The position numbers were made by a program, and so were the translations under genes. The notes under the pieces are model-generated. The model worked only from the letters and a program-made list of their open reading frames with translations. It did not search any database and was not told where the DNA came from. This document shows positions 10,886 to 23,084 of a DNA stretch of 64,000 nucleotides, in pieces. This DNA comes from Phoronis australis (lineage: Eukaryota; Phoronida; Phoronidae): assembly GCA_002633005.1 (NCBI GenBank), contig NMRA01000632.1, positions 62,001 to 126,000 of the forward strand. The letters run 5' to 3'. Positions within the stretch are counted from its first letter, which is position 1, and each line of letters begins with the position of its first letter.

Positions 10886-11640
10886 GATAAGACTTTTTGG
10901 AAAATTTTCCAGATGTTCCCACGCAAAATAATTTAAAAAAAATACTTTTTTACAAGTCTAGAAACTCGTCAAACATTTGAGTGAACAAATGCTTAGAAGT
11001 TTTAAATGATATTTAAATAATTACCAAAATAATACAAACAACAAAACTGTACGGACAGCAAACTTAAACTTGTGTAAAATAACATATTCCCAAGAGACGG
11101 GATAGAAACTTCATGTAAGACATAGACAATGAAACTCAATGTACATGTACAATGCTGAGAATTATCCGACGCAAATACTAAACTAAACGTGAGACTTCAA
11201 ATTCACAAAGTGGCACTGGTGAAACAGTGGTCCTACAGTCAGTAATAATCAAAATAAATTGGACAACGTCAAATTCAATAAAGTTTTGGTGCACAACTAA
11301 ACAAGACTAATCATTTCTATTTTGACTAGAATCTGCCTAAATTCTGACTTATTCTCAACAAAATCTGAATAGATATCGCTCTATGCTCGCTGAAACCACA
11401 ACTTACTACAGATTAATCAAGTCAATTTATAAACAAATGATGGCTAAGCACAATAACATTCAAGTCGAACAAACTTTATATTTCATTGCGATAAAAGTTC
11501 CATTAATCTGCCAAAAAATTATTTATAGCAAAAAGTTTTCCCAAGTTTGGTAGAGTAAGTCAGAGGTCTGTCGAAGTCCGCCTAGTCTATTCTGAAATCT
11601 AGTGCATAAATACAATCATGCATTCAGTTGGCCCACAAAC

Positions 11641-11752
11641 GCAAAAGGTACCCACTGCTGCTTAAAAGCAGCGCTACCTGTTAGCGAAGCGGGGTATTAC
11701 ACACAGTGCCACCTGGTTGCGGTAAAGCCTTAGTTGAGTGGGTACCTTTTGC
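11641..11752. mobile_element. 112-bp MITE with 16-bp TIRs and 9-bp target duplication
   Basis: The ends are perfect inverted repeats, GCAAAAGGTACCCACT at the left and its reverse complement at the right. CCCACAAAC occurs immediately outside both ends (11632-11640 and 11753-11761), a 9-bp target-site duplication. That size is typical of Mutator-like and some Merlin-like transposons. The element has no coding capacity. Confidence 0.85.
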
Positions 11753-12682
11753 CCCACAAACACCCCCATGATGGTGAACTGCTTTCAATCTATGGAGAAG
11801 TGCCTATCTATTAGCACCACCTAGTGATCATTGAATCACTCAAAGATTATATTTTGCTGGTCATGTTCAATCTGCCTGCAAATGACCAAAAAACCACCGA
11901 AATGATAACGCCACCAAGAGTTAATTTTCAACTATGTCACATGATTGTGGCCATACAATTACGCAACACCACACAGTGGCTGGCTGCTGCTTCTTAAACA
12001 TTTAACAAGAAATGTTTGTGGCACAAACTGGTGAATAAGAAGATGTTTGAGTATGAACTATATTCCTTGAAATGGAACAAGATTGAACAATTGTTCAGAG
12101 GGATCCAACAACAACACAACAATGTTTTTACCAATATGCAGACAATTTGTATGGAATGAAGACTGATTGGTCTTAGCTGATCTGAGGTCAAATGATAAAA
12201 TTAAATGCAAATGATTCACTATAAACCTTAAACATGCATGTACTATGAAATATTCATGTTACACCCAAGTAAGTGGCACTACTACAACACTTCGTATACA
12301 TTCATAAGATACAACAAAGTTATCCTGTGGATATCCTATGTCTTGAACTTCGCCACAATTCTAGTATATGTCCGAGTTTAACAGATTCCTACATAGGCAC
12401 ATCCTAAAATAGCACAACGCCACTCTCATTCCGTGGTATTTACCCACAATGCAACACCTGTGTGAAGTACCTGTCCTGCTTCATCATGCAAATGTACTAG
12501 TCACTATATCATATGATCCTAATTATGCAACTTTTCATTACCCTACATCTTTAAAAGTGAATGCATTTTTCTGCCTCTGCCACGATACTCCCAGATTCAA
12601 GCAGAGTGCATCTCACACAAAAGTCACCACGTTTCTAAGAAACAGGCCAACTACTTGTCTACTAGTGTTCAACATGGTTTGT

Positions 12683-12991
12683 CTACTCCATACTTCCTGT
12701 AACTTCAGGAATGACTAGATTTTCACCCTCTCGCAACTCCTCTACCACTGGACGGCAGCAGCCCTCCAGGCGCAGCAGCTCTGCGTTCTTTAGCTTAGGA
12801 GGCAACAGAAATACGATGCAGCTTGACATGAACACATGCCACAGGCTATGTGTGTAGAAGTAGTTGTCCTCCGTTTCAAGAAACGCAAAGATTATGAGAC
12901 CAGTACCAGCCAACACCAAGCCAGGTACCAAACGAACAACCCATCTTCTTTTGGTTGGATAACAGTCCTTTCTCGTCTTGCACTTTAAGAC
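12683..12991 (-). CDS. Gene 2 last exon: TM6-TM7 and tail
   Basis: The acceptor is TTCAATTTAAG. It encodes CYPTKRRWVVRLVPGLVLA (helix 6) and NYFYTHSLWHVFMSSCIVFL (helix 7) with the HxxxH motif, then a 37-residue cytoplasmic or surface tail ending at TAG. Confidence 0.95.
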   Translation of the reverse strand, partial: VLKCKTRKDCYPTKRRWVVRLVPGLVLAGTGLIIFAFLETEDNYFYTHSLWHVFMSSCIVFLLPPKLKNAELLRLEGCCRPVVEELREGENLVIPEVTGSME

Positions 12992-15900
12992 CTTAAATTG
13001 AAGTAATTTACGATGAAATGATTTTGTTCCACCACTGATACTGAATGATTCAGATCCTTAAAGCGAGTTCATGCATGTACATCCTGGGATAACAATTAAT
13101 GTGACTATTATGTCGGAACACGCCACTTTTCAATGGTGAGACTTGACTAATTATTACGTACATTATTCAGAGGAAAAAAGTTCTGAACTAGAACGAGTTC
13201 CCACCAATCAAACTTCTAATTTTCCAGGAGTGTATTGTCTGTGAGGAGTACAACAGCAGTATTTTTTCACATAAAATCATCTCAAAACTTTGGTTTTCAG
13301 GTCGCACTTTAATATTATTGCAAAAGTAGTACCACCATTTACAGCCAGGTGGCAGGAGCAGTTACAGGCAACAATTAAGGGGACAAGCGTGCAGCTCACT
13401 GAAACATTTCTTGCATGTCCGTGTATACACGTGCAGAACTCACTGCCAAAGAAATTGAAAATGGGACACACATCTTCAGTGAAGTTTATATTCCTCAATA
13501 GCTCACACTGCGTTATTCCGAATTCTGTAAAAGTTAGAGCTACTCACCTCTAAGGTCACAATTTAGGCAGTTTTATGAAAGAACAGAAGGTTTAGTAGAC
13601 AAGTATATCGAAAGGAAACATTCCCAGTTTTTGAGTAGCAAATGCCAACAGTCAGCTTTAAAAAGCAGTGTGGCTGGTAAGAAGTACCGCACAAATGCTA
13701 TATTTTTGTCCTGATAGAGATTTCAAACAATAAGAAACTTCATTAACTTGGCAACAAGACAAAAACAGTAGCAACACATTCAATAGAACCAAAAGATCTG
13801 AAAACTGGCATTAGTCACTGACATTTGAGCCTCATTGGCCAACATCGGTTAGCAAAAATCCAAGACCCCTACAAGTGACTCATCATACTCAAAAACCACT
13901 TGTGGAGGGAAACAAATATGGGTCAAGCATTGAGTTTAAGTTATGGACATGACTGTCTAAACAAATATGGGTCAAGCATTGAGTTTAAGTTATGTACATG
14001 ACTGCCTAAACAAATATGGGTCAAACATTGAGTTTAAGTTATGTACATGACTGTCTAAACAAATATGGGTCAAGCATTGAGTTTAAGTTATGGACATGAC
14101 TGTCTACACAAATATGGGTCAAGCATTTGAGGTTAAGTTATGCACATGACTGTCTAAACAAATATGGGTCAAGCATTGAGTTTAAGTTATGCACATGACT
14201 GCCTAAACAAATATGGGTCAAGCATTGAGTTTAAGTTATGCACATGACTAAGCTAGCCTTTCGCATTTGTTCTAGAACACAACTAAAACTAATTAATAAT
14301 CTTAATCTTTTAATTTTCTCATAGTTTCAATAACTCCACTTCAGGCAAGCAGCAAAGGCATTAACTGAATACCCAAGAAACTCAATGGATAGNCAAGAAC
14401 AAAGACACTGACCCAGGATACTAAGAGCAGCCCACCAGCCAGGCCCACAGGTATGAGGAACGACCAGAGACTGTGACGGTCGATGCTGACGGCTATGACG
14501 ATCCCCAGCGGTCCCAGCATGTTCACAGGGCTACTGATGTTTGCCGGGAGTTTAGCCATAGCAATAATGGTGACCCAGAAGGATAGCATGGATGTGGCAA
14601 AGTCACAATAGCTCAACGCATTCTCCGGCATAATGCACAGCACGTTGATCACATCGGCATCACAGGCGTGGTAGAACTAAAAAGAAAGGGAACACAATCA
14701 TTTTAAATCTGGTCTGGATGCCACCTATTGGCCACATCACACGACCTAGGTTCACATTAATTACAGCTGTTAATTCTTCATTTATTTCGCACTCAATGTG
14801 GCCGACAAGTGAAATATTATTATATTTTGCCTAATTTCTCCACAAAATAAAGACTAAGAAAGTTTTAGTCTATTGCAAGCACGGTCTGTACTGTGAAGTC
14901 ATCACAAAACAATTTTTGGTAAATTTTCCACAATTTGTATAAAAGTAATCAGCCTTTAAAAAATGAAAAATGACAATTTTGGAAATTATTTGTGTGCGAA
15001 ATAATTGGAGAATTGGAGTACAGTTAAAAAAATCCCAGACATTTGTTAATTTCAGATTTGCTCTAAACCAAACATCTTAGAGACTGGTATTTATAAAAGC
15101 TTCTACACTTAGGTCCCAACAGATGACAAACAGGAAGAAACTGCTTCCGCTTACCAGTTTTCACCAGCTTAAGAATCACAATAAATGTACGAGAGACTCA
15201 CCTACCCTTAGAGAGTGGAATTTATAAACTTGACTTCTTATAGAAGCTTCACAGACGCTACACATTTTGGCTTATATTGTGGTCTTATCAAATTACAAGG
15301 TTTATCTGATCTAGAAGGAAAAATCTTACTTTAATGGAATGCTGTGCAGCTTGAAAGATTCATACTTATATTCCCTATCATGTTATGGAGGTAACCAAGA
15401 CATTTTGCATGGAGTGGATTTTCTCCATTATGAAACTAAATTTAGCAAAATTTCTACTTGAAACGCTATTTTAACACTTTATAACTCGTGCCGAAAATTC
15501 AAATTACACACGCAGTGATTAGGCCACACAAACTCCAGAATACAAACCAATAATTCTACGAGCTCAGGTAGTGGAAACTTAAAAAATTTAGCAATATGTT
15601 TTTAAGCATAGTTATACTCTCTGGCTCTGTAATGAGACTCAGTCAAATTGCGTTACCAGCACGAAATCTTCCAAAAGAGAACACAATAATACTGTTATGC
15701 CGTCCACACTGCATGTGGATTTGTTTATTGACCTTTGACCTCAGTCCTCCATTTACATTGCTTTCCCCAATACAGTCTTTGTTTCGCTGTTACTGATATT
15801 GGTTGTGTTTGCTGTTCACAAAACAAATTATCCAGGTTAGTGTCGTGAAATATCAAAAAAAACAATCTGATTCCTTCCCAATGTAAAACAACACACCTGC

Positions 15901-18900
15901 CATTTGTGGATATTATCAACAAAAATTAACAAAATTAAGTTTTCCCCGCTTATTAGGAAATTATCTTAAGTTCAATTGCAATATCAGAGCCCTGCGCTGG
16001 GGTAAAAAAATTTTCATTTCTTGTTTAGCTGTCTTTCCTCTCAGACTCTCCACTCAGCTTGAGTTGTGTTACAATCGTCACCAAGTCTGAGCCCATTCAT
16101 AAGCATAGTTCATTTTGAAACTAGAGTATGACATTAAGTGGACTCCACTCTGCAGCGAATTCAGCTAAAATCACTTTTTCATTTCATTGCATCAAAAGTG
16201 AATCCTGGGTGGTCATTGTCCACAGTCGCCACTTGTCTCACACACAGTGTTAAGTCACACTCGCCAATTTAAAGAACGTTGCGCTAAGAATATATTCAAA
16301 GCACCTGTTCTGAACTTTGAGAGACAACGAAGATTAGAGAATTATTTAGAACCATACATTAAAATTTGTGTACATTAATGCAATGAACCTAGAACTCTAC
16401 ACCACTAAAGGTATTAGGAATGGAGTTCCTAACTCACTGTAGAGAAAAAGCAATTGAAGAAATAGACGATAGCTTCAGTGTAATATGACCTGTAGACGGC
16501 AAGACAGGTGGCAGGTATGAAGAACAGGTTGCTAAGGGTGAGGAGCAGAATGTGAGCCATCTGAGCAGACATTGGAAGAGCTTCACTATCGTCTGTACAG
16601 CCATAACCAGACCATCCTGAAATGATGACGCAAGAATTGTAAATACGGAGAGAACCTTTTGAAAATCTGTAGGTATGTTTAGATCTGATTCAGAAACTAC
16701 CTGACTGTTTAAATTGGCACAATATTCAGAAGTTTCTCTGGCTATTTTCTTATGCTAGAAAACTTGCACGCCACGACGAACGTACCACATATCAATGCTC
16801 GGGCTTCTAAGAACGCTGTAACCTCTAAGCATGGCAAAAAATGACCCACGGATTTTAATAGGCTAGAAATCGGCATAAATAGACCAATAGATTTTTAAAA
16901 TAAATTTAATACCAAAACATCACCTCCTCAACGTAGTTACGTCAATAAGCCCTAGGAACCAATTGAAAATAAATATCATTGGCTAAGTATGATCAGTATA
17001 CTGCTTTGTCTTCCAAGTTAATTGCACATGGTGAAATAGTGTGTGTAAATGGGTCAAACCACCATTAACTAATTAATTAAAAATGTGTTCATCGCAAACA
17101 TCGCTGGTTTAGCTTTCCAGATGAGAACGGTTTTCAATCTTGCTTATTATCAAGCGGTCATGGAGGTCCGTAGTTTAGCACCACACATGCTGATACACAA
17201 ATGCCCAATTATCTACCATCAGTTACAAACAATAAACCATGTCATGCTTCTAATGATCTAAACAACACTGCATTGGCAGCATATCATTCTGGGCTCAGCA
17301 ATTCAGAATTCATAGGGGTAATAAAACAATTATCTTCTCAGGTATGATCTTAAACCTGTTATTCAGTTGTGTTTGATTAAGCAGTCCAACTGGGACAGTA
17401 GTATGAATAAGAGCAGGGTTCGCAAAGAACTGCTTTCACCGACTTTGCATGTCAAAAGGCCTGTTGTGTGTGAATGACACACCCATGATTTACAACTGTC
17501 TGCAAAATTCTAAGCTACTATGTGAACTACTCATCCCCTCCAAACCCAACTGTGTTAAAATGTTCTTTTAAGAAAGAACTGCGGCATTACTGTAAAATCG
17601 ATACATCAACACTGACAATAAAACAGAAGATTCAGTCTTTGTTTCTATTGCTTTCTAAAAGACCCTTTACACCCCCTGTGGGTCTTGCTTTGTAAAGGTT
17701 GACAAACGGCTTAAGTCAGAAATTCTGTCTTTCACTCCACACAACTATTTCAAAACATGACAATCTTATTTCACCGAAAAGCATTCACTGAGAATATACC
17801 CAAAACTGTTTACTTAGTAAATCAGAAAAAAATGTATGAATCATTGCAGGTGCAATGCCAGATAAACAATTAGTAAAAACTTTATCAGCAGTAGACATAA
17901 TTTCTGACTTAAGCCTAAATTTACGTTTCGTGAAAAGTCAGCCAGGTGGCTCTGATGACATCGACACGGAGTGAAGATGATGTCATCAAACTGAGATAGC
18001 GCACAACTGGGTTCGAGACATGGGGTTGTCACTTGTAGCTCTCAAAAACAGGGGTGGACTTATGTACACAGGTGAGATGATGTCGGGCATTCGTTCAAAG
18101 CCTGGACCAAGAAAGTGAAGCATGTAATTGTAGCTCACTGACAACAGTAGCTTTGTGGTCACCCGGCAAGCACCAGGGTGTGAAAAAGACAGTTTCCAAA
18201 AGCTTTCAGAGGAGCACTTATACCGGACCATGTTGGCTTATTCACCAGTTTAGATATAGGTGAAGGTGAGCTTATAATTGGGGTAGGTTTTTGCCCAGGT
18301 AAATACAGTCTCCCCCTTTCTTACCAGCAGGGCACCTACACGCGCAGAAGATGATGTCACTGCCGCCATAGTAACGGATGCATTCACCCCCATTTTCACA
18401 CTTGTCGTGAATGCAGGGAGAAAGCTGAAGGTTGAACTGCACCAGAACGCCTTGTAAACATGCACTGTGGGATGGAAAGTACAACATATTAGAGTTTTGA
18501 AATTCAAAATTAGGTAAGAGTAGGATTCAAAGGTCAAATCTGAACGTACAAAGGTCAAATCTGAACGTCGTGTTTTTAATGAGACCGTTCATAGTGTGCA
18601 CACATCTCCTAGTTCTAATACCAGACCAACAATGTTTCATTCTTCCACTACCAACTCTGGAATGACAAAATAAACATTAAAAAGATTTTTTCTTTGTAAT
18701 TCTACAATATAAATCATGCATTCCTTTGCTTTCTGATGATGCAGGTCATGATATTTTTCTTAAAGGGGCACATTTTCCAAGCAATAGTGGATCTTGGGCA
18801 AATAATTGATTCAGAATTTGAACTCTCCCACATCTCATTTCACACAATGGCAAGTGCCGAATGTTTTGATTACATTTTGTGATGTGCTGAAAAATAGAGT

Positions 18901-21900
18901 CCGTGAATAAGATTTGTTAACACCTCTTCATTTTCTTTTGTAATACTGTGGTTAGAATGTAATTCAATAGGTGTTATTGGCTTAAATAGCCGCTTTATTC
19001 TTTGTACCTTGTTGAAGTCAGCCATTTTTTTTAACACGCCCAAGCAGTGCTCAAGACAACTTTAAGGACATAAAACACCCAAGATTATGAACCAGTGGTT
19101 CTGCTATGTGTGAACTTAGAATCTTGCTTAATCTCAAGATCACGTATGCGTGAACTTGGAATACACGAGGAAACTTGACAAGTTCACTCAAATAATCACA
19201 TTCACTTAGATAAAAATTTGCACTGCACTAAAATTTATCAAATTTCATGTTCGTAAAACAACGTAAATTTTAATTAATCCTTTTTCAACTATTGACGATC
19301 TTATTCACCAAACAATAACCAAATGCATTCACATATTGCTCCAATTCTAAAGGATAAAATGGGTGATCATGATGCCAAGAATTACAAAAATTCTTTCACA
19401 GAACAATCACCTGATTGTCCAAATGAATATTTAATTCCAAGTTCACGCATACGCTATCTTGAAATAAAGCAGGATTCCAAGTTCACGCACAGCAGTTCCA
19501 CCTCGTGCCATTTATTCTGACCCACCTACAGTAGACTTCAAAACTCAATTGACAATATTTTTCTCTTCGAAAACCAAAAAGCAATACGGCGTCCTCCCGT
19601 TTTGTGACTTCACCAGACGTAGAGGGTTGTCAGCATATGATATCTAGCTCCTTTGTTAACTGCCAAGCACCTTTTGTCTGGTATGACAACAGGCAGGCCA
19701 ATTATATACCAGGCTTAATACAAACTACATGTGAACAATCAAACTCAGAGCGAATTGGTGCTACAGAAAGAATAGATTGTTGTAACTTCACTTGTAGTCG
19801 GGTGATTTTGCAATTTAAAAACTAAAACATGATCAGCATTTGACGAGGAATTCAGAAATGCTATTGGTTTATGTTCAAATATGTTATAACTTAACTTTTA
19901 TTTTTAACAGGCTGAGCATAGCCCAGTCAGGCTAGATACGATCTTACTGGAGATTGGAGCAATTATCGAACAAAAGAGAGCCAACCATAAATGCCAGAAT
20001 GGGGTAATCAGTCGTGTAAAATATTAGCTACATGGTCATCTTCCCAACTTGTTGTTGGGCTATAAAATTAAACAAGTTGTCATTCTGCATCCTGTTTCAT
20101 ATTGAATTATTCTCATCCTAACCAATGCTTATATAAAACTAGTGAAACAAAGTCCGTCTCATTAGATACAATTTGTAATGCCTTTGCAGTATTCGTGAGT
20201 GCAAATGTTGAGAAGCCAGCAATGGCCACTGCGTTATCGGCTTCTGATGCCGGCAATAAACTTGACCGGGTACCGAGGCCGTGTGAGCGTATGCTAATTC
20301 AGTGTTTGCTGACAGAAAGCTGTTGTGAAACAATTACTTGATTTTATATGCTATGGTCGCATGTTAGGGGAATCTTTATTTAGAAACACAAACACATTAT
20401 TCAAATAATTGTTACTGTACAACCTTTGCCCAGACGGACTGTGGAAGGGGAACCCGACTTCGTGGCCCCAGACAAGTAAGTAGATTTTCAGTTTCGTGGC
20501 TAATTCACATCTATAAATAATTACGTGCACCTTATTTCTTTGGCTCACTATTATAGTCTTTTCGTGACTGGAGGTTTAGTTTCCAACTCAAGCTGGCTTA
20601 TGTTCATGCCAGTCCCGGCGGCCGTGACGGGCCTGATCAGATTCTGCACCACTGGCCAGGATAACGAGTCAGTCCTGCCTTGACGGGCCTGATCGGGCTC
20701 CGAACCACTGGCCGGAATAAGCGTTCTGTGTGTTTAGAACTCAAAAAATCACAAGTCTAAACAAAAAAAACAAAAACAGTGCAGGTAGCCTGATGTATTT
20801 GCGGTGCATCAGACGTGCGCAGGCCTCATGGTTGGGCCCACTGCACAAAGCACCTGAGCAAAAGCACAAGAGCCCCATTACAGTTCTTTGTGAAGAAAGT
20901 TTTCAAGTCTGCCAGTCCCCTTTAGGAAAACGGACAGACGTTGACCATGGGCGATGCATTAAATGTTGTAGACATGTAATAGTGCCATCCAGTAGGTTGC
21001 TCCTTAGCCTATAAAAAGCTGGGCAAGACTCTACCAGGTGTTTAGGAGATTCTACATCAGTACCACACTCAGGAGACACCGGGCTCACCATATGCCTAGC
21101 AATGTGTCAGGCTAGGTTACAGTGGCCCGTCAAAATTTGTATGATGTGTCTTATGCCCAATCTATCTAGACTCAGAAGGTTCTTTGAACTAAACAACACA
21201 GATCTAGGTTCTTGTGTCTGTATTTCATGGAAGAATACTTCGAATTTATCTCTGAACAGACCCCAAGCTCCTGCTATGGACCTTGGTAAATTGGCCTGCC
21301 AAACTTTGTAGGCTACGGTGTGTCCAAATACCAATAAATCCGTAACGACGAAATAAAACAACACGTTTTTATAAGAACTCGGTGTGTTTTTAAGGATTTT
21401 ACATCGAAGTTTGATGGTTTATTAGTGTTAAACGATGAAGTCAAGCGATAAGCTGACATGAGTAACCCGTGTTGTGAACTGCTGAACAGACTGCGCGCGA
21501 AACCAATGACGTCATTGGATAATTTCAACACCTCCCTCTGCCGTCAGGTGTCAGGTAACACAACCGAACGTGCCGTTATCGAGTAGAACTACTCGATCTA
21601 AATTCATTGATACAAAATAGGTTGTTTTATGGGTGGCATTCTCCTTTAAGAATTAAGGCAAAAGTTTGGTCTTGTGCTCCACATATTCTAAAATAATCAA
21701 ACTCGCTTCAGCAAAAGAACAAAGCATCTCTAAGAATAAGCAAATAACTACTATTTACTGAGAAAATTTGTACGTCAAATAATTTCCAGCCAGTCAAGAA
21801 TGTAAATTAAAAAATAAAAAAGACAGCATTAATATTCAGGATTTCAAGTGCAGTCAATTACCTGGTTATAGAGCTGGTACAATGGAGCTGGAGAGCTAAG

Positions 21901-23046
21901 AACCACTTGCCGCTCTCTGGATAGGGAACAAACACTTCTGACTGGCTGTTTGTAGGATTAATGGTGGATGGACTTGGGCAAACCACACTTGATCCATTAA
22001 ATGGCACCACAGCTGGCACCATGCAAACTGTTACATTGAAGTCTTTCCCTCTATGGTCCTAAATGAAAAGACAGCATCTTGAGCGTTCATATGACAGTCA
22101 GGTTTGAAGAAATTCAAGGTAAAGAAAATAATTCAATAACCAAAGCCCCGTGCTTCAGTATATTTTGAATGGTTGTGATACAAAATGTTAATTATTAGTA
22201 ATCATGACATTTCTCTATCCAAAATCAGTGCATTGTCTTTGGCTGCAGACACAGCATTCGTTGTATCAAAAGCCTTCCTGAAATCCACAACCTAAAAACC
22301 AGAGCTATATTTCAAAGGAAAATGTATTAAAATGAATGTAATGCATGTGTAATGAAATTACTTAATCATTATACTTTCTGCAATTACACACTAGTTGACA
22401 GGCAGTCACAATGCAGAATAATGAATTAAATGCCAACATGGAAACCTACCTCCACAGGAGCAATAAAGAATTTTGCATAAAAACCAGTGCCCGTGTCGAC
22501 GGACTGTCTGATGTTGAAATGCAAAAGCATCACGTGAGAATCATTGAGTAAGAGCTTGCTAGGAAGTTCGATGGATGGGTCAGCATAGACGGTGAAGTTA
22601 GCTTGGTTACTGTCACTGGCGTTGAACCAGCGGTTAACCTGGCCAAAGTATAAACACTCATCAACCGTCAAGTTCTTTTTGAACATTGGACAGACTGAAA
22701 CAGAATAACACAAGTCTGGGTAGACAATTGGTTTATGCAAACTGCATGCATTGAGTGTGTTTAATCAGTGGTCTAAGTCAGGTCTTAGTCAAGGACGCCT
22801 TATTTTCTTGACAAAAAATTCATTAACGTGGTCTATGAAAGTGGGCTTTCAACTTTAAATGTAAACTACAATCTCATTTACATCTGATTCAGTGTTCTCC
22901 TCTTAAAAACTGCAGTAAAATGCTATGACCATCTTGGCTATGACTGGACTTGTGATTGTAGATAAAACGGGTCCCAGTATCACAGAACCACAGAACTCCT
23001 CTCCGATATTAGTTAGACACACACACGCACACGCACACGCACACGC

Positions 23047-23084
<38 letters not shown>

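Larger units (their letters stand above)
9776..12682. other. Space between convergent genes 1 and 2
   Basis: The stretch lies between the stop codons of two tail-to-tail genes and probably includes a long 3' UTR of gene 2. It contains a two-copy 44-bp direct repeat (10434-10524) and a 112-bp inverted-repeat element (11641-11752). No other coding exon was recognised. Confidence 0.5.

Noticed and set aside
17986-18231. Open frame next to the EGF exon as an extra exon of gene 2
   Set aside because: The EGF exon joins the 16616-16438 exon in phase and completes the EGF module, leaving no place for it; it has no family motif.
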